DNA from: Rhizomys pruinosus
Taxonomy: Eukaryota > Chordata > Mammalia > Rodentia > Spalacidae
Direction of reading: 5' to 3'
NCBI GenBank assembly: GCA_009823505.1
Contig: VZQC01005710.1
Coordinates: 992,007-1,056,006 of the forward strand
Length of the DNA: 64,000 nucleotides
Below the pieces are notes generated by a model, which saw nothing but the letters and a program-made list of their open reading frames with translations, did no database searches and was not told where the DNA came from. Positions within the stretch are counted from its first letter, which is position 1, and each line of letters starts with the position of its first letter. Positions 1 to 10,335 of this stretch are shown here, in pieces. Both the position numbers and the translations under genes were made by a program.

Positions 1-1370
1 TTTTAAAATTCATATCACATTAAGAAATTTTCAAGCCAGGAAAACACTTTTGTTTTGAGATATGTTAAGCCTAAAGAACTGAGGCACTCAGGCTAGGCAG
101 TATTTTTCTAAGATAATTCTGAAGATCAAAGGGAGGATTACGCAATGTTCCTAATGGATTTAGTATTTTCCCCGGTGATCATAGCAGCCTGTGCACAGAA
201 TGCGGTGGCCTGTCTCTGAAATTTCCTGGTTGAGTGTGGCTAATGGCCACAGAAAGAAAAAGTCAAATCTGATACCAACAAAAGTCACTCCTGGTTATCA
301 ACACATCCCCCTGGGCATGCATCATTGGCACAGAAATTGTTTGAGGTATAGAACTTTCCAGAAGCCTTGGCTCAGACAACAAACAATTGAAACCAACTCC
401 AACTAAAATGTCCCTGAGGACAAAGATGCCTGTGAAGAGCCGAGCCCCAAGTTCTAGGAACAAGGTGCGTTCTAGGCTCCTGTGTGTCTCAGACATGTCA
501 CCCTGACACTTCCTGTCATTATTGTTTGTGACTTTACTTCCTCTTTATGATTCCCTGTGTCATCGAGCAGGTATATTACCACTGTTTCTGCAAAACCGAG
601 GGTATGTTGAGTCTCAGCCATTCTTTCCCCATAAGAAAACACTGAGACTCATCAAGGAGACTTATTCCTCCGTTCTTGTCTATTTGGGGGCCGACCTAAG
701 GAAGGGAAGTCATAGACTCTCTCCACCTCTCTTTACTTGTCTGACTTCTGGGATGATAGCGCTTGCCTTCCGGATAGTCTTGAACATCAGTGGAAGGCCA
801 CTTCGCCCTGTAATTCCTGGGCTCTGGGTTCCTTAGGTCTTTTACTGCCAACATCATGGCTAGCTACCACTCCTGCAAGCAGACTCATGGATCACATGAC
901 TTCCTGGCATGCAGGAACTCCGTAGCTCATCGTCACTAGCCACAAGGCAGTGATGGCTACAAAAACCAAGGGACCTGAGCTTTAAGAGTCCAGTGAACCA
1001 AATTAAAGAGCTGGTCCCAAGACTGCCTTTTCTTTCCTAAAATGTTTGTGTTACATGCTGTGATTACGGGTTGGGAGAGAGGCACCAGTGTGAATCCAAG
1101 GACGTCTTAGCTCTGCCTCTGTGAGAGGCACAGTCCAGAGAGGTGGGCACTGCCCAGGGCTGAGTCCCTAGGCCAAGGACACAAACAAGTTGCCTGCCTC
1201 TGTGATGCTTGATTTACTGATCCCCATGTTTGGCAGCCTGTCCTACAGGGGGTCCTGAAGGTAGTCTGTCAGGACCCTTATGGACCAGGGTCCATTGTTT
1301 CCCTGCTTAGAGCTTCTTTATTCTCTGTATATAAAGGAAAAACTGTAAAGAGGGGGGTGGGTAGTACTGG
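1..1370. other. Unique sequence, no gene seen
   Basis: Open frames here are short, overlap on both strands and match no family I know. No SINE, LINE or LTR signature was recognised. Probably intergenic or intronic. Confidence 0.5.
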
Positions 1371-1466
1371 CCTCTCTCCCCTCTCTCCTCTCTTCTCTCT
1401 CCTCTCTCTCCTCTCCTCTCTTCTCTCTCCTCTCTCTCTTCTCTCTTCTCTCTTTCTCTTCTTCTA
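1371..1466. repeat. (TC)n-rich pyrimidine tract
   Basis: A C/T-only tract built mainly of CTCTC and CTCTCC units, about 95 bp long. It makes arginine/glutamate-rich and serine/leucine-rich open frames that are composition artefacts. Confidence 0.9.
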
Positions 1467-1616
1467 CCCTCTTCCTGGGATTGAACCCAGGCTTGGTGCT
1501 AGGCAAGGACTCATGGTTTCCATGGCTTTAGGGAAACATATCTTAGGAATCTCCCAAGATGTGTATGAAATTGGAATTCAAAACATGCACAATCCAAATA
1601 CGTCTACCACTGGCTA

Positions 1617-1791
1617 TATTTATTTATTTATTTATTTATTTATTTTTGGTGTTTTCCAAACAGGGTCTCCCTGTAGCCTCAGCTGTCCTGAAACTCACTG
1701 TGTAGACCAGGCTGGCCTTGAACTCACAAAGATCTGCCTGCCTCTGCCTCCCGAGTGCTAGGATTTAAGGCGTGAGCCACCACGCCCGGCC
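1617..1791 (-). mobile_element. B1 SINE, antisense, with (TTTA)n tail
   Basis: Reading the minus strand gives the B1 order: GCCGGGCGTGGTGG start, a section ending GGAGGCAGAGGCAGG, then CCAGCCTGGTCTACA and a GACCCTGTTTGG-like 3' part. The tail on the plus strand is a (TTTA) tract at 1617-1647. The element appears essentially full length. Confidence 0.9.
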
Positions 1792-2057
1792 ATTTATTAA
1801 CAGAACAACCATCGTCTGAGCTGAAAAGGGACAGACCAGCTGTATCTATGAGTCTGAGTTGGGGGAGGCAAATAGTTTCCAGTATGGGAAGTCCCTCCCT
1901 TTCAACATTGGTTTTTCAACATGTGCTGCTGGTTTCTTTGTTTTTCATGCCACTGGCTTGCTGTTCAAGAAGGCTGCAGGGCTTTTAAACAGGAAAGTCA
2001 GTCCCATGTGCATTTTGCTGTTGTTCTGAACAAGTTCTCTATAAAACTAGAAATTAT

Positions 2058-2276
2058 GGGCTGGAGAGATGGCCTAGCGGTTAAGAGCTCCAACTGCTCT
2101 TGCAGAGGACCGGGATTCAATACCCAGCACCACATGGCAGATGAGAACCATCTTTAACTCCAGTTTCAGAGGAATCCGATGCCCTCTGCTGACCTCCGTG
2201 GCATTGCACGACACAGGTGCACAAACCTGCATGCAGACAGTACATTCATACACATAAAAATAAATTAAGAAAAAGA
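2058..2276 (+). mobile_element. B2-type SINE
   Basis: Starts GGGCTGGAGAGATGGCC and carries the tRNA-derived internal promoter region (GGTTAAGAGC box A side; GGATTCAATACC, a degraded box B). It continues with the B2 body and ends with CACATAAAAATAAATTAAG. It is the window's prevailing B2 variant, with a GCAGACAGTACATTCATACAC 3' part. Confidence 0.9.
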
Positions 2277-2404
2277 AATTATACACGGTCTTATTCTCTC
2301 CTGAAATCATAAACATGCACCTCAGAGTGCTTCCAAACTGTGCCTGGGGGAACTCCCACCATGTAGACACATACAGACAGATGTACCCAAACATACACCC
2401 CAGG

Positions 2405-2408
2405 CACA

Positions 2409-2444
<36 letters not shown>

Positions 2445-2495
2445 AACACACAAAGATGCAGAGACAGGTGCACCAACACACACACACACACACAC
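2405..2495. repeat. (CA)n microsatellite, two blocks
   Basis: Pure CA runs lie at about 2411-2441 and 2476-2495, separated by a CA-like spacer. Their complement makes cysteine/valine open frames that are not genes. Confidence 0.95.
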
Positions 2496-3523
2496 GGTGA
2501 CCCCCAGACTAACATGGAGACACATATAAACATACACTGACACGCAAGCACACACAGACACACACGTTGACACGTTTGTTGGTGCTAAGTAAGTGTCATG
2601 GCTCAATATTCTCCAGCAGCAGTAACAAGCACACTGAACATCTTCTATAAAGACTCTGAGTTTCACCTTTGACCCATGCTTCCTTTCTATTAAAATATTC
2701 CACATTCCTGACAGGCTTCTGGAGGCCAGTCCTGAAAAGCTCACATCTCCTTGTGGGGGAGGGATGAACCTATCTGGGAAGCGCTCTGTATTTTAGTGTT
2801 CCTATTTTGTGTATCTTGCTTATTTCAGGTGTAACCACAGATGCTAGTGGATGTGACCCACATTGCTTTTGGCACATTAGATGTTTTTAAATAAAGGGAC
2901 TGGACGAGTGACGAGGTAACATATGTGTGTATCTTCTTCATTTTTCCACCATGGAACATAAAAGGAAAACTGTTAGTATCCACTAAGAACATGCTTGATG
3001 AGACACAGTTAATAACATTCATTTTATAATGTGTGAAAACACACTTGATAAGACACAGTTCCTAACGTTCATTTTACAGCGTATGAGAGGTGTGATCATC
3101 TTCCTCCAGCTGCATGAATCCCAGCCTCCCAGCACGCGACTGGAGATGAAGTACAGTGCCCAGTGCTGCCAAAGATCGGATGACAGTGCAGAGGCTTCCA
3201 GAAGGAGGTCTGGTGGGTCATGCACACCACAGCCTTCTGGATGGCACCACTGCACTCCTATCTAATACTGGACTATCTGCTGGATGTCTAATATGTCCCA
3301 GCTCCCTGGCCTGGCTTTCCTCACCCATGAGTGCAGTAATGGCTCGGGATTCACAGGAGTCTTGGTGAAGCAAGTAAGATAATGGATGAGAAGCAACCTG
3401 AGTCCTGGGAAGACAGCTCAGTGGGTAAAGCACTCGCACCTACCACCCCAATTTCTGCCCCACCAGGCCTAGTATCCTGGAGCTCTGGACCATGAACTGA
3501 AACTTCTGAAAAAGTGAGTCTAG
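2496..3523. other. Unique sequence with a 50-bp tandem duplication
   Basis: No gene seen. At 2994-3043 and 3044-3093 there are two diverged direct copies of a 50-bp unit, each opening CTTGAT(G/A)AGACACAGTT. At about 3405-3510 there is a weak SINE-like stretch (GGGAAGACAGCTCAGTGGGTAAAGCAC). Confidence 0.55.
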
Positions 3524-4290
3524 GGGCCGGTGGGATGGCTCAGTGGTTAAGAGCACTGTCTGGTCTTGCAGAGGACCCAGGTTCAGGTCCCAGCACCCAC
3601 ATGGTGGCTAATAACTGTCTATAACTCCATTCCAGGGAGACCCTCTTCTGACACATATGCAGGAAATACATACATGTAGGAAGCTTTTCTCTTTATGGCC
3701 AACAGGGCCCACGTGGCCCTGCTAAGGAGGATGGAGACACACCACCCGCTTTGCGGACACTGTGGGGAGCTGGTCCCTGGGCACAGAGACCAGCAGGCAA
3801 CTTCCCATAGCCCAACCTAAGTGGTAACTCCAACTTAGGCTCTTAGCCTGGACCCACGAGACACGTGTTCCACTCTTGGCCGTGACTTCCCACCTGTCCA
3901 GAACCAGGACAGGAATTTCACTCACAACACCAGCTACCCAGGTTGGTGGTCAACAAAGGGAACCTCTTTCCAACCCACTGGCCACCGGAACGAAACTTGG
4001 CCGGGAACTCCATGATGATGTTAATATGGAATCCAATTTACTGGTTGCCACAGCTTGCTTTTATGAACTAAATGACGTCAGTTCCCAGGACCAATCATGA
4101 CCCCCCCCAACTCTGCACCACTGCACACCTTGTTCCACCTAGCATCATGTACCTAGGCCATGCCATGCTGCTTGCTCCTCCCTGGGGCGGAGCCAGACTC
4201 AGCCATGCAGTGCTAGTTGGAAATCCAGCCCGCAATTCAAGCTGGATTTCCCACACATACACATAAACTAAAAATAATAAAATATTTTTT
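3524..4290 (+). mobile_element. B2 SINE split by an LTR insertion
   Basis: The 5' part (3524-3674) runs from GGGGCCGGTGGGATGGCTCAG through the B2 body to ACATACA. The 3' tail (CACATAAAC then an AATAATAAA-rich stretch) resumes at about 4256. The missing junction is occupied by the LTR at 3675-4255, so the SINE is older than the LTR. Confidence 0.85.
3675..4255 (-). mobile_element. Solo LTR, ERVK type
   Basis: The 581-bp element begins TGTAGGAA and ends TTCCCACA on the plus strand, so it has the TG...CA ends of an LTR. It is flanked by perfect 6-bp direct repeats CATACA at 3669-3674 and 4256-4261, the duplication length typical of ERVK/IAP-class integration. On the minus strand there is an inverted CCAAT box (4088-4096), a perfect CRE, TGACGTCA (4073-4080), and a TATA-like CATAAAAG (4058-4065) in promoter order, which sets the orientation. 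No internal viral sequence is present, so this is a solo LTR left by recombination. I saw no exact AATAAA. It carries no coding capacity. Confidence 0.85.
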
Positions 4291-4299
4291 TAAAGCGAG

Positions 4300-5010
4300 T
4301 TTAAAGAAATCCTCTTGAGCTGATTGCATCGAGCATGTTGTCCCAGTGACAGAATGTCTGGTTAGCACACTGGTGCAAGGGTCTCACTCCCCAACGTCTC
4401 ATGGAGCTGTGAATGATATGATTACCATTATCAAGAGTTGTCCTGAGCCAAACATGTCACTTTCATGGTGTCACCTGGCCCTCAGAGCTGTCCTCTTGTA
4501 GGAGTGCTACTGGTACCCCACTTTGCACATGGCCCAGAAGGGCTGCATTAACTCACGGAGTCCAGCATGGGGCGGGTGCAGGGAAGCACTCCTTGTGTCC
4601 ACACTGTGGGTGAGGCCTGCACAGTCAGTCACACTTCTGCCTAGGGTGCTGGATGGGGACAGGCAGACGGGGTTGGGCAGCCTGGTCACAAGCCAGTCCA
4701 CAGTATAGCCCAGGGCAGCTGCAGAGTGTGGCCAGGACAAAGGGAAAGCTACATGGAGTCTTCTCCAACTTGGCCCACTAGGTAAGAAAGATGTAGAAAT
4801 AGACGAATTGAGAAGCTTGGGTACCTTAGCTTTACTGTTCTTCTTTGATTAGTTCTGACCACTCCTGTTGTAAAAATGTCAGTCATATCCAGATTCCCAA
4901 GTTGTCCTGCTTCAAGCTCATTCCTGGTGTGAAGTCAGTTCATCTGCTTAATGTGAGGAGCAAGGAACATCCACAAGTTCCCAAGAGGAAAAATCACAAA
5001 CGCGTGGACA
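4300..5010. other. Unique sequence, no gene seen
   Basis: Short open frames only on both strands, with no recognised repeat. Confidence 0.5.
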
Positions 5011-5167
5011 GTAGAAATGTGCTCTTGCAGAGGACCCAGGTTCCATTTCCAGCACCCACTGCAACTCCAGTTCCAGGGGTTCCGGCGGCCTCTTCTGACC
5101 TCCACAGGAATTGCATGACACATGTAGGCAATATACTCATACAGATAAAAAGTCTTTAAAAAATAAA
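5011..5167 (+). mobile_element. B2 SINE, 5'-truncated
   Basis: Begins inside the element at TGCTCTTGCAGAGGACCCAGG and continues through the B2 body to an A-rich tail ending AAAAAATAAA. The first ~35 nt (box A region) are missing. Confidence 0.85.
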
Positions 5168-5731
5168 TATAGCTATAATATATCCTTTATCTTAAAAGTT
5201 CTGGTTCAATTTTACACTTATGGTGAAATCTGCTTTTTAATTCCAGCGTGCTGTTTACATTCTTTTCTTTCTTTCCCAATCATACTCTCAAAAGTGCTAT
5301 TTTATAAATTGAAAGCATATTTTGTTATCTCTACACATTTCATTTCAAGCCTTGATTTTTTCTTTTGATTAAGTATTTTCTGCTTATTCTCATTTTTATA
5401 TGATTTCTAGAGCTCACTGCTTCAATATTTCTTTAAAATACTTTCTATTTGCCAGTACTAAAGGCCTTTGGAGCTTTGGATCTGACCTGGCACCACCTAG
5501 CAGATTTGGGTTTATAGTGTCGCATTGTTAATTTCTAATAACTTCTCAGGCATAGTAGTGTACTTTCTGTCTCAAAACTTGAAAGAGTGCTTTCTGAATG
5601 TCTTGGCACACCTAGCCTCTTCTTTATTATTTGCATGTATCTATTTCTAGTTTGAGACATTTTGATTAAATAATGCTACCATGTAATTTCTACTTGAGAC
5701 ATACAATCAAGTGTTCCATGGGTTTACAAGG
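5168..5731. other. AT-rich unique sequence
   Basis: No gene or repeat recognised. Confidence 0.45.
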
Positions 5732-6500
5732 GTATTAGTCAAGGTTCTCTAGAGGAATAGAACTGATAGAGCAAAAATATACATATATTTAAGGAATTTA
5801 TATCTAAGGTTTATTTTATTATTTTTAATTGTGTTTATCCGTGTGTGGGTGTATGCACAGGAGTGCAATTGTTCACAGAGCCCAGAGGTGTCAGATCCCC
5901 TGGAGCCGGGGTTACAGGAGGTTGTGAGGCACTTTATATGGATGTTGAGAACCAAATTACATGCTCTTAATTGCTGAGCCATCTCTCTGGGCCCTTTAAA
6001 AGGATTTGTTAAATAGGCTTATTCAACACAGCCAGGACAGTCCAACAACAGCTGCCTCACACCTGAAGGGCTGAGAATACAGTTTCTTAGACTCTGAGGT
6101 AGGGCACCTCAGCAGTCCCCCTCTGTCACCAAAGGCAGAGAGGATTCTTGGAGAGTCCTTGGTCTACACTGGAAGCCCAGAAAAGACGGCTCTTGACTCT
6201 ATCAGTAAAGAAGTCAGTGGTGCCAGCAGCAGGTCAAGTAACTCGGCCGGGGGGGAGGAGCCAACGGAGTAAACAGCAAATAATCTTGGATTTTCCCTGT
6301 TCTTTTTTTTAAAATCTGGGTTGTTACCAGAGGGTGCTGTCTGCATTTGGGGTGAGTCTTCCCACATCAATCAAGGTAGTCAAAACAATCTCCCATTGCC
6401 ATGCCCACAGGCCAACCTGATACAGAAAATTCTTCAGCTGTGTCTTCCCACTCAGGTCACTAAGCTGTGACAAGTTAACATTTAAAACCAGCCATCGCAG
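5732..6500 (+). mobile_element. Rodent medium-reiteration repeat, interrupted by a B2
   Basis: Starts GTATTAGTCAAGGTTCTCTAG then AGGAATAGAACTGATAG, a hallmark opening of an interspersed rodent repeat. It ends in a segment containing TGTGACAAGTTAACA. The body is interrupted by the antisense B2 at 5808-5994. The exact family name needs a repeat library. Confidence 0.6.
5808..5994 (-). mobile_element. B2 SINE, antisense
   Basis: The minus strand reads GGGCCCAGAGAGATGGCTCAG and then a degraded B2 body, ending in an AATAAT-rich tail. It is inserted inside the repeat that starts at 5732. Confidence 0.8.
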
Positions 6501-7361
6501 CATGTAACAAACTTTGTAAGTATCCCATGTTGACGTGTGAAGAAGGGGCTTGTCTTTTGTAGAACAGGAAATCCAGTGTGTCTGCTGAGTTAAGCACTGC
6601 ATTGCTGAGAGCCTCTTTGGTCTTTTCTCTCTCCATTTGGAGAACACATAGATGGCCTAGTCCTGCCTTTCATTGCTACTGGGCTTTGACCATTTCTCCT
6701 GGTGGCCCTAACAAGGTCGGTGGCCACACATACTGTTTTCAAGGCTGTGTTGTTTTGCAACAAAAGGTTCACAACTTTACACACCCCACAGCTTCTGTGT
6801 AAAGTATGAACTCATGTGGCTCAGCAGCCACATGAGTTTTCCGGTGTTTCCAGGGCGGGCTGCGGGGCAACATCTCTGATTCCAGTGCCTTCTCTGTGAC
6901 CACAGAATCTGACCAAACCGCACATGGCCCAGATAGCAATTTGCTCAGTCTGTCAGCTGATGCTCTCAGAGGCACTGTCAGGGTCTTCCCTTCCCCTCCG
7001 CCCCAACTGTAATCCAACCATTTTCTAGTGTTCATTAACTCTTCCAAGTATTAGTTTACAATTTCTTAAATGATGGGGTCACCATAACAACACGACTAGG
7101 GTCTCATTTGTCTTCAGACATGAGTTTCTACCCTTGGCAAGAGTCTCTCCTCTTCTTCCCTCAAAATTTGTTGTAAAGTTTAAAACCTCAAGCACAATTA
7201 GGGTAGTTTCAAAGAAAAGTCTGTCATATTGCGGCCAGTGGCTTCTGGGTTCATAACTATCCATATTTGCAGTTTGATACTTCATGAAATTTGGAGAAAT
7301 AATCAAAGGAGGTTTTGAAAGCATTAAGCACATCTGTTTTATTTATTAAAATAAAATCAAC
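6501..7361. other. Unique sequence, no gene seen
   Basis: Only short open frames. It contains one small perfect hairpin, listed separately. Confidence 0.5.
6809..6838. repeat. Small perfect inverted repeat
   Basis: Arms AACTCATGTGGCT (6809-6821) and AGCCACATGAGTT (6826-6838) are exact reverse complements around a CAGC loop, giving a 13-bp stem. Confidence 0.9.
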
Positions 7362-7375
7362 TTATACATAGTCTT

Positions 7376-7625
7376 TTTTTTTTTTTTTGAGACAAGGTCT
7401 CCCTATAGCCCCAGCTGGCCTGGAACTCACTCTATAGACCAGGCTGGCCTTGAACTCACAAAGATCCACCTGCCTCTGCCTCCTGAGTGCTGGGATTAAA
7501 GGCATACGCCACCACACCCGGCTTAAAGACAATTCTTAGCCACCATATGGGTGCTGGGAATCAAACCTGGGTCCTCTGCAAGAGCAGTCGATGCTCTTAA
7601 CCTCTGAACCATCTCTCCAGCCCTG
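7376..7625 (-). mobile_element. B2-B1 composite SINE
   Basis: On the minus strand, the first ~100 nt of a B2 (GGGCTGGAGAGATGGTTCAG through the box A and B region to GTCTTTAA) join directly to a full-length B1 that starts GCCGGGTGTGGTGG and ends in a poly(A)-type tail. No A-tail or duplication lies between the halves. The whole 250-bp unit is flanked by 14-bp direct repeats TTATACATAGTCTT (7362-7375) and TTATACACAGTCTT (7626-7639) with one mismatch. It was therefore inserted as one RNA copy, not as two successive SINEs. The same junction occurs in the composite at 57163-57391 and its mirror at 60003-60226. Confidence 0.85.
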
Positions 7626-7708
7626 TTATACACAGTCTTAAAACTGTTTTAGAATATAATCCATGATGTGTTTTAGTCAAAATGTAGATTAAAAGAACTG
7701 AAGAAAGG

Positions 7709-7852
7709 AAGGTGTGGTAGTGTATGCCTTTAGTCCTAACCCTCAGGAGGCAGAGGCAGGCAGATCTCTGTAAGATCAAGGTCAGCCTGTTCTACATAGT
7801 GAGTTCCAGACCAGCCAGGGCTACAAGGAGACCCTGTCTCAAAAAGACATAA

Positions 7853-7887
<35 letters not shown>
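7709..7887 (+). mobile_element. B1 SINE with (AAAT)n tail
   Basis: Opens GGTGTGGTAGTGTATGCC, keeps GGAGGCAGAGGCAGGCAGAT, and ends GACCCTGTCTCAAAAAGAC followed by an (AAAT) tract at 7851-7887. Confidence 0.9.
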
Positions 7888-7889
<2 letters not shown>

Positions 7890-7927
7890 GAATAATTGAA
7901 TAGATAATTATCTTCAAAGAAACACTT

Positions 7928-8203
7928 TCTATGTATCATGTATGTATATATGTACATATATACATATATACATTCATGTACTTGTATATGCATCATGTAT
8001 GTATATGTTTATGTATATGCGTACACATATTCATTCATGTACTTGTATATGTGTTGTGTATGTATATGTGTACATACATACATACATACACATATACATT
8101 CATGTACTTGTATATGTGTCATGTATGTATATGTTTATGTACATATATACATTCATGTACTTGTATATGCATCATGTATGTATATATGTTTATGTATGTT
8201 CAC
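7928..8203. repeat. TATG-rich minisatellite, ~50-67-bp higher-order unit
   Basis: The marker CATTCATGTACTTGTATATG recurs at about 7970, 8031, 8098 and 8150. It is separated by TGTATGTATATGT-like filler, so the period is uneven (about 61, 67 and 52 bp). It lacks stops in all three forward frames, which produces three overlapping false ORFs. Confidence 0.85.
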
Positions 8204-8326
8204 CAGGTAGCCTCCTATATTTGCAAATTCCTAGAAGTAAAATTCTAAAAACTTACATTTTAGTCTAATCTGAAATTACACTTGGAAAAGCATGTCCCCA
8301 GTCACGCATTTAAAATGTGACATTGT

Positions 8327-8580
8327 GGGGCTGGAGGGATGGCCTAGAGGTTAAGAGCGCTGACCGCTCTTGCAGAGGACCCGGGTTCGATCCCCAGCAC
8401 CCACATGGAGGCTGAGAACCGTCTGTAACTCCAATTCCAGGAGAACTCCAGTTCCAGGGGAATCCGAGACCCTCTTCTGAACTCCGCAGCATTGCACGAC
8501 ACGGGTGCACAGACCTACATGCAGACAGTACATTCGTACACATACAGAAATAAATAATAAAAAAAAATTAAAAAAAAATT
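8327..8580 (+). mobile_element. B2 SINE, near full length
   Basis: Starts GGGGCTGGAGGGATGGCC and has a well-kept box B (GGGTTCGATCC). It shows the repeated AATTCCAGGAGAACTCCAG insertion found in the younger B2s of this window, and ends in a long AAATTAAAA-rich tail. Confidence 0.92.
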
Positions 8581-8639
8581 AAAAAAATAAAATGTAACAT
8601 TGTTTCCAGAACCCCTCCCCAAATTAGATATTGTCAATC

Positions 8640-8850
8640 TGTTGTTCCCAAAATGGTAGAAAGATATTCCATTGCTTTAATTTGTGTTTCTTCAAGTGTT
8701 AGTAAAATTAAACACTTTGCCCATATTTTTTGAGACAAGAGTCTCACTCTGCAGCCTTGGCTGGCCCCTTGGCCATGCCTGGCCATCTTCCCAATCTCAC
8801 AGCTGTCTGTGTCTGCCTTTTCTTCCTTGCTCACAGGAATTGACCACTGT
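8640..8850 (-). mobile_element. Old LINE-1 fragment and degraded B1-like sequence
   Basis: 8640-8725 resembles the antisense 3' ORF2 portion of an old LINE-1 (TTTAATTTGTGTTTCTTCAA and nearby). 8726-8850 opens TTTTTTGAGACAAGAGTCTC, as an antisense B1 does, but is much diverged. Confidence 0.45.
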
Positions 8851-9784
8851 CCTACTGGATTTTTTAAAACCTTAAGTGTTGTGCAGGAATGTGAATCTTT
8901 CACCACACAGATGAGACTTTAAAAGCACTCTGTACTGCCCCTGCACATCCACAGCTCGGGGGTTTCTTTCCAATCCTTTCTCAGTAAGAAAAGGCACTGC
9001 AGAGGAGCTTTGTGTTGCTCTCCCACCTGGAAGATTAGAAAAAGACTCAGAGAGGTCACATGGACACAAACCACCGTCAATGCCAGGCTCATGTTCTGAG
9101 CCCCTGTCCATGTGTTTCCCTCCACCCCCACTTATCCTGCCACTCCCCCAGCCCAGTTGCTGCTTCTTCTGTTGCATCCCAGACGGTCCTCTTTCACCTG
9201 ACCCAGAGGCATCCCCTGTGTCACGAAGAATAGTGACCCCTGATCCTAACCAAGGACCAACTTGACCTCAAGCCCTGCCTCCTTGCAGTCAGGATGTTCC
9301 AGTTTCCAAGAATATCCATGCTGAGTCTTAAGGGGAAAACCAATGGTTTTGTTTTCGTTTGTGTTTGAAAACCAGAGCTCAGCTCTGCAGACTGTCATGG
9401 AGATGCAGATGAGTCGGGATTCACTGTGAACACTCAAGAGCTGGGGTCCTAGTCATGCTGTCAGTGTGGCTTTTCCTCCAGAGCCTGAGGCTCAGCAGAT
9501 GCTCCCATCCTGTTATTAACAATTCACATCCCCTGCCAGCCTGCTGAGCCACCTCAGTGAGGAGCCAGGGAACGCTGAGCATGCACGAGGCCTATCCCAG
9601 CCTACAGCTGCTTCCAGAACCGCCACAGCTCTCTGCTGGTCAGGTCTGTGGGTTGAGGGAGTCTTTGCTCCAGCACCCTGTGTTCGCCACCCTTGTATAG
9701 ACCCCATGCATAGGGGGAGGGTGGGCTCAGCCCCAGTGGATTAGTGGATTCCAGACCAATGGAATCTACCTGACAGCTGACTTT
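8851..9784. other. Unique sequence, no gene seen
   Basis: Short overlapping frames only. No recognised repeat. Confidence 0.5.
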
Positions 9785-10335
9785 ATAGAGCTGTGATGAA
9801 GGTATTTTACATCAAGGTATTTTATCACAGCAACAGAAAAGTAATTGAGACAGTTGACTGAAGAGGTTAGCTGAAGCATTAGCAACATGACCCACCAGTT
9901 GGGGAGTATGGGGGAAGGTCTGGAAGGAGGTAGGGAGGGGTGCGGGTAAACTAATGCAGCACCAGCCTTGAGACACTGACAGCAGCTGTGATCCTGGGCG
10001 GAACATGGCAGCTTCCCAGTGCACCTTGGTCTGAATCTGAAATGTCTCCCACAGACTCATGACATAAACCCTAGGTCCCCACCCTGTGGCACTATTTTGT
10101 CACTAGGAGAGGGCTTTCGAAAGTTACAGCTGCTCTTGTTGTGAGTCTAGCAGTCTCTGCTTTCTGTTCTATGTGTGAAGCCTCTTCCATGCACCCCACC
10201 ATGAATGCAGCCATGTACTCCCTGCAGTGATGACTGAAACTGCCCTGCAACCCCGAGTCAAAATAAAGCTTTATTCCCAAAGGTTGTTTCTGTTGGGTAC
10301 TTGGTCACAGACATAATTCAGTAACAGCAGCTAGC
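9785..10335 (+). mobile_element. MER-like interspersed repeat pieces
   Basis: 9785-9860 carries GGTATTTTATCACAGCAACAG AAAAGTAA. 10030-10335 carries GAAATGTCTCCCACAGACTC, a middle section, then CAAAATAAAGC and TTGTTTCTGTTGGGTACTTGG TCACAG. These are end signatures of a common non-autonomous mammalian repeat. Family assignment is tentative. Confidence 0.5.

Noticed and set aside
2058..2120. tRNA-like box A and box B sequences in many places
   Set aside because: These are internal promoters of B2 SINEs, not tRNA genes; no cloverleaf with anticodon arm is evident.
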